NCBI GenBank assembly: GCA_036925085.1
Contig: JAUPFP010000005.1
Span: forward strand, 8,376,498-8,440,497
Direction: 5' to 3'
Origin: Brachycybe producta
Taxonomy: Eukaryota; Arthropoda; Diplopoda; Playtdesmida; Andrognathidae
Length of the DNA stretch: 64,000 nucleotides
In this document: one piece after another, positions 1 to 14,417 of the stretch
Numbering within the stretch: the first letter of the stretch is position 1
Layout of the letters: each line of letters starts with the position of its first letter
The notes under the pieces: model-generated
What the model saw: only the letters and a program-made list of their open reading frames with translations
What the model was told of the DNA's origin: nothing
The model's database searches: none
Position numbers and translations under genes: made by a program

Positions 1-302
1 AAAAAAAACAATGATGCCACCCATACAGCAACATGTTAACTATTTTTTTTTCTTCTTCTTCTTTTAAATTTCTCTCAACAATGTCGCAACAAAAACTAGA
101 CCATTCATTTTATTTTTTGAAACAAAATGTGATTTGGATGTGTGTGTGTGTGTGGTCTATTGTTAAAAAGTAGATATGAAGACTGTTTAGTCTTCATGTG
201 CTGAAACAAGCTTGACGTCGTGTAATCGCATTCATTGAGCAAAATTACACGGGAGACCTATAGTCGCAAAAGTTGTGTTGATAAAAAATAACGCTCCGCA
301 GG

Positions 303-667
303 CTCCACATCCGATTTATGAAAGAACACTCAATAACTTGACCATGTGGAGCTTGTGTAAAGGAACTTTTTACCTTTGCGACAAGTATTTTCGTGTATTT
401 GTGCATAATTAAAGCAATTACATGCATGACAGTACATTTAGCTGAGCTGTAACAAGGGCGAGGAAAAGTAAGCGACCTGCCTCGGGCGCAAAGCTCAGGG
501 ATGCAAAAATAACTAGAATGGTTATATTAATTAAAGGTGCGATAGTGTTATTATTGCAATGGGAACAAAATTAGGTAGTTACGGCTTTGACATTTAGTAA
601 ACTCCACCTGCACACCCGATTTTTGAACATTATCTCTATACACGAATATTCATAAATCGGATGTGGA
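303..667. repeat. Foldback element with 19-bp inverted ends
   Basis: TCCACATCCGATTTATGAA at 304-322 is repeated exactly in inverted orientation at 649-667. Related CTCCACAC/CTCCACCTG motifs recur at 602-618 and 789-800. The arrangement suggests a short MITE-like element. I could not define a target-site duplication. Confidence 0.45.
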
Positions 668-675
668 CTGTGGTT

Positions 676-3600
676 TCAATGAATTTCTTTTGCTACATGT
701 ACTCGAAAGTAACTGTACTCAACGAGGTATGTTAAACAACACCACTGATTTCGATAAAAAAAAACTTCAATATATGTTCTCCTGTGCAGGCTCCACACCT
801 AATTTACACGCATTCGTACATCACTTCTCTTGTTACGATTCAGTGTCAGTAGTCCTCTAAATTCAAATGAATATATAATTATTTGGTTTGTCTTTTTACC
901 CAATCAAATTACTTCAATTCCAACTTATTTTGCGATATTCAATTCAATTCAACTCAGTACACCTGCAATCAGTTTAAAAGCCATGTGGCAGGGGGGGGGA
1001 TTACTCCCAATCACAAATGCTTGTCATTCAGGTAAAACAAGACATCATTGTTAAATTGAAATCGTCTTAGCGTGTCCTAATGTATTTATACGAGACTCAC
1101 ACTATGATTAATCAATCTATTAACCAGCTAGTTTAAGCAGCAGACATATGTCAACATATCTGTAAAGTGTCGCATCGTGAAAGAAAAAGAGGTAAGTAAA
1201 CAGCACGTAGTTTATCGGACCTGCCTTTGTTAGAATAATCGATACTTTAGTAGTACCATGAACAATGTTTCGCTTTGCAGGTGGCTGGCCCACAATATAC
1301 AAGCCATAGACTGTCCATATTATTGGTACCCTTCCATTCCCGGCAAGTACAGCCACGATGAAACATAATAAATACACTGCACAAGAAAATGCATATACTG
1401 ACTGTTACCATACCAACTGTATATAATGATTGCTTGTATGTGGTTTTTGATTGCGTGTCACAATTGAATGTCTGTGACAAAAAAAAAAGCGTAAGCTTCT
1501 TTGGAATGCATAGTCATCATCAAAAGTATATGAAATAAAAAAAAGTCTAATAATAAGAAAGAAAAAAAAAACCCTTAAAGAATAGCATTTCGCATTTACG
1601 AGAGCTGCAATTTGAACAAGAACAATGCTTCGAACAAAAACTCGCGAGCTTTTTGCACAACAACAATCATGAATTTATATTATGTTGCCTTCGAGCCAAA
1701 CGCAAGTATTAGTTGGTGGTACGTGTTGCACACGTCCGAATTTTTTTTTTTTTAAAAAATACGACGAAAAAAAATCTCGTGATTAATAACATCAACCTGA
1801 AGGAACAACTTTTAAGTAGAATTTTTTTTAGAAATCAGACTGTGTGTGTGTGTATATTCATGCAAACACTATTTTTCTTCATGCAAAACACACAATATAA
1901 TTTTTATGTGTTTATATTTTCTAGAAATTGTGCGCGTTGAAGTGCTGAGAATGTCCTTCGAGATCCTCGACGTTAAATCTTTTCATCCTCCATAAAACAT
2001 GCACAACTTTGATGGCAAACTCGCAAAAGATGTCGTGTTGCGGAATAGTCGTCATCACATTGAAGACCACCAACGCCCAAGAAAGGGACAGTAGGAAAGA
2101 TAATTTATATATATATCCCACTCTTTTCGTTTATCACATTAATCCAACAAAAATCTTAATTCTTTTGTAATCTCCCCCGCAGGGTATTTTTTTTGGACAG
2201 AAATTCTCGAGACATCACAGAAATTTAAAAACCATAAGGCCGAAATATTTATCCATGAAGAAAAATAACACAAACTGAGAACATCTGCAAATAAACGTGT
2301 TATCCACTCTCTTCTTTTCTCGAAACTCAACTGTGGACAATGTTGGAAAAATAAAATAGAGGAGGATGAGCTTTTTAGAAATAAAAATCAATACGATGAG
2401 CACAGATAGTTTCATCTTGAATAACCGTAACAAATCCACCAGATGGCAGGAGAAATAAGGACCTAAAAGAATGTAATTCTAGCAGGGTTCCCACCAAATA
2501 TTATCCTCTTGAGTTTTTCTGTCTGATACGATTTCATGTGATACTAGAAATTCAGTGAAAATGCACAGCACCGTGTTAAAGCTTTGGAATACATCAAATT
2601 CCACCTGGCTCGTATTCATTTATAAATTCCAGCAGACAAATCCGAGCCATCAAAAATAAATAACAAAGATTTTTAAATATCATGTTTGGCAGTAAAAAGT
2701 AGGACAGAAATCTACCGGAAATTTAACTTCCCCAAGTTTTCCAGGATTTTTTTTTGTTTTTTAAGTAAATTTTCCGAGTTGCTGACAAAATTTTCAAATT
2801 CTCTGGGATTTTCCAGCTTGTGTTTATGTTGGTGGGAATGCTGTCTAGTAAAATAGTATAAAAATAATAAAACTATACAAGAGTCTGAGAGTGCTTTTGA
2901 GAATTCCAACCTTTGTTGCACTGCATGGCAGAAAGCATTGTAGGAGGCCAGAGCTATAAATAGGGCGAGGCGAGTGACGCACGTAGGTGCCTCGAGTATG
3001 CAAAGTCTAGAGGCGCAGAAGATGGTCTTATGTTAATTGCACTCCTACATGTACTCTAAATTAGTTGATTATATTAAACAAATTGATGCTTACAAATTTT
3101 CCTTTTTTGACAAAATAATACCAAGGGAGTCCATCGAATCCGTGTTAAGTCGAGGAATGTACTGTAACCGACATTCCCAAACGCTTCCTACCAAATGTCA
3201 TCAAATAACCATAACTATGAAAATGTCATCATAAGCTAATAGAGCTAAGTCCACCATTTTGAAAACATGTAGATACCACGTTTCCACTGTTATAATCTCA
3301 GTGGTAGATGCGCGCGTGCGTGTGTGTGTGCAGTTCAAAAACCGTATTATAAGTTTTCTCTGGAGTCCAGACATCCCTGCTAGTATTTAAGGAATTCCAT
3401 GGTCTTAGAAATTCCAATGCTATAATATATAATATTAATTTATTGCTTTTGTCTGGCATAAAAAGGTATTTTTGCGCTGAAATGTTGTTGGAACATTCAT
3501 TTGTTACGAAAACAATCTTGAATCTAAAACGGTTTTTTTTTTCTAAATTCAGAATATTCCTTTTCCTGTATATATTATTAATCAGTTCTAAACTAGACCC

Positions 3601-4289
3601 TATTTCATTGTTATTGCTATGAAGAAAAAAAAAAAAAACGGGTAATTTTAATTTTTCTATTCTTCTAATCATTGATACACACCAGTTGAACATGACAACA
3701 TGATTTGCTCGTGAATATATACTGTATATACTATACTAAAGAAAAACAAACGCCCCAAAATGATTGTTACTGATCATATTTATAAATGCTATTTCCATAA
3801 TCACGATCTACTTGTTAGTTATTCAATGTGAATACAAACTAATTCTCCATTATGCGTGTTCTTTTGTATATTATTGGATTTTTTGTATGTGTGTAATGTA
3901 ATGTCGACCTAGCCTTTTAAGAAAACTTACAAGAGATTGTTTATTTCTATTACCAAACGAGATTTTTTTTTACAAAAGACATTCCAAGAACTTGTCATAG
4001 TCAAGGACAGTTTTAGAGAAAAAAATTAATTTTTTCCTTATACAATGTTGCGTTTTTTGGACCCAAAAAAAATGAAGAAAAAACAATCAGGAGCTTGTCT
4101 TATGATCCGTACTATACATGCACAAAATCAATGTATCGCTCTATTTCTCAAATTCACAGCAAATTTCACTATCTTTTGTTTTCAGGCGACACAAATCTGA
4201 TCAGGCATTCAACTTAATACTAATGCTGCTTTTAGCTTGGTAGAAATTCACCAACCAAATTTCCTGTCACACAAAACAATCACTTTCTC
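676..4289. other. A/T-rich non-coding DNA, nothing firm
   Basis: There are poly-A/T runs, a poly-G tract (991-998), short (TG)n runs (about 1840-1852, 3319-3330) and many stops in every frame. The only patch with coding-like texture is 1921-2110 on the minus strand, described separately. No repeat family was assigned. Confidence 0.5.
1921..2110 (-). other. Weak candidate coding exon, unrecognised
   Basis: On the minus strand the frame reads LSFLLSLSWALVVFNVMTTI, then PQHDIFCEFAIKVVHVLW and RMKRFNVEDLEGHSQHFNAH before a TAG stop at 1923-1921. Base composition is less A/T-biased than the surroundings, and a hydrophobic stretch is followed by a basic segment. No clear splice acceptor or homologue is recognised, so this may be chance. 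Confidence 0.2.
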
Positions 4290-4309
4290 TTTTTTTTCTC
4301 TCTCTCTCT

Positions 4310-4368
<59 letters not shown>

Positions 4369-4369
4369 T
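4290..4369. repeat. Compound microsatellite (TC)n(AC)n
   Basis: A pyrimidine-rich (TC)n tract of about 55 bases (4297-4350) runs directly into (AC)n (4351-4368). This is ordinary simple sequence. Confidence 0.95.
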
Positions 4370-4583
4370 CTTTCTCTCTCCGATGTTTCAGTTTCAATTT
4401 CATTTATCTATATTATTTTCATCTTCTTCGAAACATACCATAGGTCAATAGGACAATTCTTGTATTTTTATGCTTTTAGTATGATGCAAGATGTAATTAA
4501 TTGCAGAATCATCCTGTGTAAATATACATTAGAATGAAATTAGTAATGAATTGCAAGTTGCATGTTGCCCGTAGAAAAACATA

Positions 4584-5282
4584 CAGGTTGTTCACAAAGT
4601 TCCTTTACCGGTAGTATTTTAAGCAAACACCAAAACAGCCAAGAGAAACCCCCATTTCAACAAATTTTAACAATGTAGCAGCTAGTAGGTTACACTCATA
4701 AATGCCGTTTGTTGCTCTTAAGTGGCCATTGTAAGTGATTACAGGTGACGTTACTGGGAATGACAACAAAAAGTCACTAGCAACGAATATTCATACTAAC
4801 AATGATCAACTGAGACGGCAACTGGGATTTTCGCCCAGCAACTCTTTTTAAGTACCTATAACCTATTCCAATGGTTGCATACAAATAATAAGCTTCCCCT
4901 AAGTAAGTATATTTAGGTGTAAAGTATAGGTGCATTTGAGAAAGCCTATTTTTGATGCCTTAAAAAATAGATACAGCTATTTATGCATCGATCATAATGC
5001 ATTTTACCCATGATTTTATACTACAGGAGTGGCTGGATTAGATTTCAAACAAAACTTTCACATCATTTGAAAATGCCCAATGAACAATTTCATTGAGCAA
5101 TCATACAATTTAGTGCATTCTGAAATGCCACCCTGTACTTTTTAATGAAAAGTCGCTAGTAGCAATTTTTTTGCCAACACAGGTGCATTAAACGATTTTT
5201 ACTGTAGCTAACAAGTTGTTTAAAAACTAGGTAACTCTAGTGTATTTTGTCGAAATGTTGACGGAAATTCATTACCAACCTG
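4584..5282. mobile_element. Possible mariner-like relic flanked by TA
   Basis: The left end CAGGTTGTTCACAAAGTTCC (4584 on) and the inverted right end (ending CAACCTG at 5282; reverse complement CAGGTTGGTAATGAA) resemble mariner-type terminal repeats. TA dinucleotides abut both ends (4582-4583 and 5283-5284), as expected for Tc1/mariner. The 0.7-kb interior has no transposase similarity that I can see, so it would be non-autonomous or badly decayed. Confidence 0.4.
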
Positions 5283-5284
5283 TA

Positions 5285-8200
5285 TTAATATGTACAGAAA
5301 ATATATGTAATAGTTGACTTTTAAAGATTAAGCCCATTTCATTCTTCTTCCTTGTTTAACAATAGATTCCTAAACACCAGTCGCCTTCAATTTCCCCCAC
5401 CCCATCATGATCAACATACATATACATACAAATTACAGTCCATAAGTAGGCTGCTGTACACAACCCACAGAAGGTTTTAGATTAAATTTCAAAATCACAG
5501 TCCAAATATAGGTTTACGTCAAAAGAACAAAAGAGAAGTATAAAAAAACAAGACCAGAAGAAAGTGAAAATAGGTGTTTTCCTCACCCCCTCCCCACACC
5601 ACCAACTTATTCTCTCCTTCTATCATGACATATACACAGAAGAGCGATCAAGCAACCTACAGGCCTACTACTTACTATTACCAATGTATAGAGTTCGAGC
5701 TCCCCTCCTTTTATTCAGAATAATGTTGAGAGTAGAATCGTGATTACATTAAGAATACCGCCTACACCTGAGGGCTTCAATGCACATGTAATAGGTTGAT
5801 GACTATAATGTTATATACAGGTATGGATAATGGGAGGCCCTCTACATATGGGATGCATCAGAGCTGAAAAACGCGTGTCATTTTTTTCTTTTCTTGGCCA
5901 AGTAAATCACGCCAATAATAACACTGACAATAATGTTACTATATTAATGTTACTATAAGTAATTCAACCCTTGTAACTTTTGCCATTTTTGCATTTATGC
6001 AAAAATTAATAAACTCAGTAACTTAATATCTTTCTTTATTTCCTCTCTTATTCTGTGATTTTTTTTTGTCATCAAGTTTACGTTTGAAAGATTGCTGGGT
6101 GCATTCGAGATTGCCAAAGTTTGTGGAGTTCACACTGTAAGAGCATTGTAGTGACAGGCACCTTCTAAAAACAGCATCACTTATAGAATGCACGCAGACA
6201 ATTAAAGAGTCAATTAAGTGTCTTTGCACAAGAACCACTTTCGGTGACGTGCCGCTCGTATGAAAGGGTCCGGCCGATTTTCATAGCAATACACTGTCAA
6301 CGACAATTAAACCACCGGTCATCGTTTTCGAACTTACAATTTCGTAATTCAGTCCCACACTTGATCGTTTTCAAATACAACACCTGCTAATTACGAAGAA
6401 AAAAAATCTCTGATGTTAAAAACGGTAACTGAGCCAGGTCCTATAATGAATTTAATATAGGCCTACTTGTATATTTAATTTATTGTTAAAAAAACTCAAA
6501 GGCTACACACAGTAGGTAACTTTTATATTACATATGCATATCTTTATGCGTAAAAATTAAGACATTGTTATCATCCTTGAAAAAAGCTGCATGTAGCCAA
6601 GTGTTAATCGGATTAATTGCTCACAACATAAAATTTACTTTCTCCCTCCCTTCTATCACATTATAATTTAACTAAGTTTCTATGTCACTTTCTATCATTA
6701 AATATTTTAAAAATATAAAACAATGCAGATTTATGACTATTTCAAATCAAGACTCCGAAAAAACTACTTACTTGTTATCAATGCAAGTACATTGCCTTCA
6801 TGTGCTGATATATATATTTTTATAAATCAGATTGGAAACGTGAGAATTAAACAGTTGTCAGCTTCATAAAAAGTATAGCCTTAAATTTAAAAGTTTAAAC
6901 ATAAATTACAATAGTTATTGGTTGTTTGTTGTAAGATAAAAAAACTTTAAAAGGACAGTTTTTTTAATAGTGTGTATTGGTAAACATTGTTGTCATTGTT
7001 GTTCTAATATTTGTTTTTGTAGTATTTATAAATAGACGGTATTTAGAAAACACTCTTTTGATGGATAGTGTCATTTAGCGGTTTTACACTAAACTACATT
7101 TTGCTTGCCTTCAAGCAATACTTAAAATTTTTAAGATTGTGTGAGCTCCACATTTAAAACAGGAAGAATTGACAACAACAACAACAAAAAATCTTTTAAG
7201 TTAAATTGGTGGGAAATATCTTTCAGGTAAAAGTTGTTGGGTATGAAAATGATAATGATGATGATGAAGAGGAAGAAGGACTTTTTTTTTCTTCTAGCTA
7301 GGTAAGGGGTTTATCTATCTTTCTCTCTCTCTCAACCTGGTATAGACACCTACCGGGAAGTCGTAAAAATGTCCACTAACCTAATCTAACTTATGATTTA
7401 CACAAATTTCAACTGTGAAGACATTATGTAGGAAGACGTTGGTAATGAATAAGCCCTTTACACTGCAGGGGATGATGCAAAAATCATCAACACTTACACA
7501 AAAAAAAAATTTTTTTTTTACAAGTTTTGTCCCTTCCATGAATACGCCTAATTCATTAATTCTTCATTTTCTTTCTTTCTCTATAAACAAGAAACAAGAC
7601 AAATTCATAAATATTTTGTAGAAGATGGTATATATGAATGATTTTCTCTTGTTTGTTTAGGGTTTTTCTTTTTGCATTTTTACAAAATGCCACCACAACC
7701 ACCATCATTTTAAATTTTATGCGTCAAATATCTCTTTGATTTGAATGTTATCAAACTTCAGGTGTGAGAATTTTTAAATTTCTAATGATCAAAATCATTT
7801 TTTAGGTGTGCGCTTTTGTGAAGGCATATATTTATTTAAAAAAACAGCATTGTTGAAATTATCCATGTAGCTAATCTAGGCTACACCTAATAATGTAATT
7901 TCTTCTTAATCTTAAAATACGATTTTCATGAAGGTGAAAATGTGGTGGTGGTGGTAGTTTTTATGTTTCTCTTTTTTAGGGGGGGGGGAGGTGAATTTTA
8001 AAGGTGCCATAGTAGGTTATAATTATAATACTAATAACAACCATCAAAAAGTTACTTGGAAGATTTTAAAAAAAGTTTAAGAAGAAGAAAAAAAATCATA
8101 ATTTGACAACAACAACAAAAAAGTACACTGCTTTATGAAAAATGAGAAGATGAAACATATTTTTAAAAAAAAGTGGAAGAATTTTTTCATTAAAATAAAA

Positions 8201-8949
8201 GAAGAGTTAAAATTGTTTCGCGTAATGTACAAAGCTGTCACAATGATGAACGCGTTTTTGAGTTACTTTTTTTATTTCTTCTTATGTTGTTGTTTCTTTA
8301 AATATATTTTATAAGCAACTTATAATGCCGCAAGTATATTTTTTTTTATTTCCTTCCTACTTTTTTGCAGAAAGATAGGTATAAGGTGCAATGCCAAAGA
8401 CCACAATTATGTACAGAGAGAGCTCTCTCAAATAGCCTCTCTCTCTATTTCTATTTCTATCTCTTCAAAAAAAGATAATTATAACTTAGGTACTAAAGCC
8501 ACTTTGTACAATTGTTAGATGCAACAAGCCTTGGCAAAATGGAGCATGGCAAAGGTCATTGCTAGTTGAATAAAATATTTTCACGCATTTTAAAGGGCTT
8601 CACAGTGGTTTCAACTCTTCTGAAAATTGAAAGGCGGGGCTCAAAATGTCATTTAATTTTTTTAATAAAAACTAATTCTTGAACTCTTTAACAATTGCAT
8701 CATCTTCCTTCTCTCCAAGAAACTCTGCTCGACAAAACAATAAACCAGTAAGAGACCATAGTGGAGAATTAGGTAAGCCTACTTAAAAAGCTTTCATCTA
8801 TACAGAGTCAAAAATATCAACTTTTCAGGAGAAGCATTTTTCCAAATAGAAAAATAACATAAGTTGACTTATACTAAGTTGTCCTTACAGTAAAAAATTG
8901 AAAAATGCTTTTACTAACAATTGACTTTACCTTCGACACACATGCACAG
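5285..8949. other. A/T-rich intergenic DNA without recognised genes
   Basis: No frame shows coding texture. There are (GAT)n/(GAA)n-like runs at 7247-7280, (TC)n at 7320-7334, poly-G (7979-7988) and (GGT)n at 7944-7956. I assigned no transposon to this block. Confidence 0.5.
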
Positions 8950-9210
8950 TTAAATGCATTTAAATATTAAACACGTTCTACCGAGCCCTGTGAAGAGCAA
9001 ACGGACAATATGTCGAATTCACTTTATTCAGTTAATAATCTTAAAAATATTGAGTTAATACTTAAATATATAAACTTTTGACAAAATATTGATTTAGTAT
9101 TTCAATTTCAATTTTTATTTTGGTTCATATGTCCTTAACTGGATTCCGTATAATTCACCTAAACATATTTAATTTGAATTCATTTAGCTCATGTGAATAC
9201 AAGGTATTAC
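8950..9210. repeat. Dispersed repeat, copy 1 (partner at 34064-34349)
   Basis: This segment begins TTAAATGCATTTAAA, contains GAGCCCTGTGAAG and ends AAGGTATTAC. It aligns almost throughout with 34064-34349 in the same orientation, the partner having a short A/T-rich insertion. There is no ORF, and terminal inverted repeats are not obvious. Confidence 0.8.
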
Positions 9211-10767
9211 TCTGTTTATCATAAATGAAAGAAAATGAAGCAAAGAAATATTATGGAGCACTTTATCTCATTTTGGCCAAAATTTGACTTAAACTCTTTT
9301 TTTCCCCTGAACAACCTAGAATTATCTTTACCGTTTCAAATAATTAATAAGGACTTAGCGAAATTTCGTACGAAATTAAATTTACTAAAGTTTATATATT
9401 TTAATTAAGTAGTTTTGTTTTCGTACTTTTTTCTTAGAATAAACTTGTCAGTTTCTTTTACTACAAGCGTAGCGAACAAAACTTTTTTATGCGATTTTAA
9501 AATTTTTAAGTTTCATCATAAAATCAACCATGAATAAAAAAAAATCTACCCTTAAACTAGACGGCCCATCGGATAATCAGGCCAGTTCACCCCATATTTG
9601 TCAATGTTGTAGTCAGTTAAGTTAATCTTTAACATTTATGAATGTGGCCAGTCTGCGGGCTGAAAATGCGATTTGTAATGTTACATTTCAGCACAACATA
9701 TTGTTAGTTTCTAAGATGGTTTCCCATCCAAATGAATTGGAATCTTGTTGCAACTGTATCTGGTTCTGATTTCACCTCTATGAACCGTGCAAAACACTAA
9801 ACATTTACCCAATGAATTACAAATTCTACTAAATATGAAGATTGGGAGGCAACAATTAGAATCTTGAATAGATAATAAAAGTCTTCAAAACTCCCCACAA
9901 AAAATTTCAGAAATCTTCTTTAACGTAAAGAAAAACACATTAGTAAATCTTGTGACATTATTGAAGTAGTAAAGACAATTCTCGAACACACTGTATAACT
10001 AAAACAAAATAACCTTCAACAAAAATAAGGTACAAATTTGTTACAAACAACAGTTTTTCGCAAAAGTAGCCCCATGGTGTTGTAAAAAAAACTTGTGGTT
10101 TTCTCAAAGAAAAATGGTAATATTCATAAACAAAGCAAGACTTTTCACGTTTATAGAGAGAACCATATATATATGCAAATATATATAACAGCCTGATACA
10201 TTCCTGGGACAGACGCTATTTAAATCATCTCTTTTGATGACAGCCCAAAAGTATTTCTAAAGTAGCCAATAGAAAAATTAGCCCTACCAAGAAAAAAAGA
10301 ACTTAATGATGTCCCACCACAAGAAAACCTGTTGTGTCAGACCCATTCCCAGTTTGTCAACCCCTGCCGATAAAACAGCTAAATCTCATGTTTGCACACA
10401 CAAAAAACGAAAAAAAAAGTTGAATTTTTGTTTCTCACATCTTTTAAAAATACACGCACACAATTAACTATAAAATGAATAAACTTAATTAAAAGTTCCT
10501 TGAAATAATCAAGCTTCCAATAATCGAGCTATACCTTTTTTGGATCAAGAATAGAAAGAGGTCACAAAGCAATGAATATTAAGAAAATAACCAATACCAT
10601 ACGCTTAGAGTATACACCAAAGTGGTAATGGTACCAAACCATCATTTTTTATAATAAATCTGCACACTGACTAAAGTTGTTAGGTACTTTGCAGAATACC
10701 TATATCAACAAGCTAATCTAGATAAATAATATGTTATGAACCTGTTGATTACTCTGCATTTCAGGAA
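9211..10767. other. A/T-rich intergenic DNA, nothing seen
   Basis: No ORF of note and no assignable repeat in this stretch; A/T-rich with occasional (TA)n. Confidence 0.5.
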
Positions 10768-11045
10768 GAATTAAAATTTCAAAGTTTTAGAAAATAGAAC
10801 AACAACTGAATCACTTTATACTATTTTCATTTTAATATATTTCAAAATAAACTTTTGATGAACAAAAATTTTAATTATCATTTGCTAAGCATCATCTGCA
10901 TAAATAATTTATTTAAATAATATCAACAAGAAAAATGTTATTTAGTGATTCAGTTACCCGTTCTAGTTTCTAAAATAGAAGTTTTCATAAAGTAGCTCCT
11001 GGAAGGCAGATTAAGAGTTCGAGGGGCGTTTGCATCTTATAATTT
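10768..11045. mobile_element. MITE-A copy
   Basis: Member of the dominant hairpin family. It has the left arm TTTTAGAAAATAGAAC…CTGAATCACTTTAT…TTTCAAAATAAACTTTT and the inverted right arm AGTGATTCAGTTACCCGTTC then TAGTTTCTAAAA. The left and right arms fold on each other. The flank at 11157-11200 resembles the DNA flanking the hAT-like repeat at 31542-32044. Confidence 0.7.
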
Positions 11046-11199
11046 TTGAACTTAACATTTTGCAGATCAGTTTGTTCTTCTAGGCATTCTGTATATTACC
11101 TAAAAAGCTAGTATTTTTATAGATACTATTAAAATTGGTGGTTAGTATATTGACTTGTGAATTTGCAGAATGACTGATTTTCTACTTTGATGCCAACAT

Positions 11200-14100
11200 T
11201 TATATTTTTTTTTCATCTATTTTCTATAAATATATTATATACTAACCACTCCCACAATCATTGTTGTTGATGATGATTATAGACGTTGTCAAGACGAAAA
11301 CGACTCTCTCTTTGGATCACAATGGTTAATAACTGGTTTAAATTTGCTCCCTTGGGGTTATATATCAAAATGTTCAAGGATCCACTTGCATACCATATTA
11401 TACCAAAAATAGGAAGTTGTTTCTCTACCTTTCTCCCTTTCTAAAAAAAAAAATCAAACTATGCAATAATAAATAAGAATATGTACATAAACACACAAAT
11501 GCTTACTTTTTTTCATATTCAACTTAAAATGTCTTTTAAATACGATTGTTATTTATATTAGTAAAAGTCGTTTTGTATGAAACACACCTGAGCATTTGGA
11601 TAGATCTATCTAACCACAAAGTTAGAATAAAATAGTAAACATTATAAATTTACTTCTTCTATTTTAACAAAGTTAACAAAACAGATGATTTAGAATATAT
11701 ATTATGTGTATAACTAACTACAGTATAAAACTTGTTTTTTGTCCTTTATTTTAAATATATATTCACTTTATTAAGACACTCAATGTTGATCATTTGTATT
11801 ATGAAAAACATCTCCAATTGAAGACACTTTTTCCATTAAAATTGATATTATTTATTACAATGTAGTATCATAGTGAAATCAGGTCATTTAGTTAAATTCT
11901 ACTTCGGAATACTTAATACATATTCAGACTATTAAAAAGTGTTTTTTTGATATTTTGCAATAAATAAGATCTTTCAATACTTGAAAGACCTATAAATGAC
12001 GTGACAAAAAAAAAGAAAGATAAAACTACTTTATGCAATAAAATAATCAAAAATTCAAAAGAAATATACTGCCCCAATTACTAGCAATTGTATAGTATCT
12101 CATTATCTTAGTATTGCTAAAATAATCAAGATTCTATCCTGGAGGAGACTTCATTTCGTGATCACCAAAAAACAAAATTACGTAATTACAAATGGTGTAT
12201 ATGCAAATAGATTTCCTAATGAGGATAATTAACAATGTATTTGGTCTACAGCTGCATAATAAATATTAAAAAAAAATGAACACATCAGACATATGTCAGG
12301 CACATCCTGATATTGAACAATTCACAGTTCAAGAGTTACTTTTTACGAATTCTACATTTTAATTCCAACAGTCAAACATTGAATTTGGAATTTGCAGATT
12401 TTTATTTGATTTAAACTTAGATTTAAACTTTGATTTATCTGATTTTTCATTTCAAATCATTAAATTTGCAATGCAGATAAATCCAAATCTGTTTCATTTA
12501 GTTCTAAATTAAAATTAAATGAAATACAAATCTATATCCATTTCATTTATCCCTAAACTAGATATTCAACTTCAAATTAAATCCATTGCCCTGAATGATA
12601 TAGAAAAAAAAAATGACTCCCTCCCTGCTCTTGAAGATTTCACTAAAATTGGCATTTTTTCGTGGTTGCAACATGTTTTAGTGAAAACGGATACATGTAT
12701 CTGGACTCATATATATTTTTTTCATGAAAATGTTTACAGACTCACGAGTATACAAGTGGAAACATTGCTTAAGTGATGAGAACATAAACATACTCAAAAT
12801 GACAGAAAAATTAAAAAAACCTCGGCCACATTTCTATGTCTGTTAAACTTTAACAAGGTTTTTTCTTCTTCGAAAACTTGGATGAAAATCATGAAAACAC
12901 TTTGAAATGTGAGAAACCTCCCTCATAATCCATGTGATGTCACTCAAGTCAATTGCAAGTAAATCTTTTTAACATTTAGCCTTCTTCTCTAAGTATATTC
13001 AAGAAAAACCATTATTCCTGTCCATCATTTTTGGTGTTCACTAAAATAGTTTGAAGAGACGTGGTATGCATTTAGCATTGTTATTGTATGGGAATTGTAT
13101 GGCATTACTTATTTTTTTTAAGATGATATCCTTGCCTCTTTTTAGAGAGAAAAAAATGTAATATTAATGACAAGATATACAAAAAAATCAAATACCATTA
13201 ACTGATCAAACAAATGCATGTTGTTTATATATATATAGTATGAAAAACCTTTTTTCTAATCAAGAGAAGGAATGTTTTCAATTCATTACCATAATGCATT
13301 AGTTGTATTTGTAACAAACAACAGGTACAATATTAAGCAAAAAAGGTGTTGAAGTGTTTGTTGTTGTTTTGTTTTTTTATTCAACAAGTTAAAAGATAAA
13401 AAGACCACAAAAACTGGACATGAATTGAGAACTTACCAGAAGAAGAAAAAAAAAAACTTGCACTTTCTACATATGGGTAAACTGTTCAGTATTAGAATAG
13501 TTGAATAAGAATTTATGTTAATGTATTGTTTTCCGACCATGAGAGAATATTTATACAAAAATATAAAAAATAAATGATGAGAGAAGAATGAAATAGAAAA
13601 AAAAATGTCATTCTTTTTTTTTTAAAGTAAAATTCCTGCTTTCATTTTTTTTTAACCATATAAGCCTACTTTTCTCAACCAAAAAAATTACATTGTATCT
13701 TTTCTTATCAGATAGTGAAATCAAAAGTTGTAGCAATGCTGCCAATTCCATTCAAAAAACAACCATACCATCTGCACCATATGCACTTAACTGTACTAAA
13801 ATTCTAAAACTTCATTCTTCTTTTTGTCTGTAAAAGGTACCATTAAGATCAATAAGCAATAATTTGAGAAACAAGACGGTAAAAAAACTGTTACCAGGAA
13901 GTGATAATGTCAAAGACTTTTTTACTAGAAAGACCAATACAATAAAGAACGTAATTAGCCTACATTCACAATATGGTCAAACCCCCATGTCACAAGACGT
14001 TGCTTAAATCAACTATAAATCCAACAGTTGAATCAACTGCAACGTCACCTTGATTTATTTTATAAACAAAACTGCTACATATGCAGATATTGATCAACAA

Positions 14101-14417
14101 CTCAACACATTTGTTACTAAATTATCATCGTGACATCACTTTCCAAATCAACGGATCTGAAATCACTTCACACCAATGCATCCATTGAACTCACAGTGAC
14201 GTCATGTCAACAAGAGTAACTATTAAACCGTTTGAGACTTGAGTTGTTAATTAAAATGTACATAGTAGAATTATGCTAGATGTTGGGTGCACACGTGACA
14301 CTTATCAAATTCATGGTAGACGTCTTCAAAATCTATCTGACTGGTGGAGATCATTAGTATACTGTAAGTAATATCGGACAAGGCGAATGATATGGAGTCA
14401 TATTAGTAATGATTGGT
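11200..14417. other. A/T-rich intergenic DNA, nothing firm
   Basis: Runs of A/T, a CTTTATT-type background and one short open stretch (12519-12776) without coding character. No element could be delimited. Confidence 0.45.

Noticed and set aside
1120..1480. Minus-strand frames with a faint ankyrin-like ending (YVDICLLLK)
   Set aside because: Only one partial motif, no repeated unit, and competing overlapping frames; not enough to call a gene or relic.
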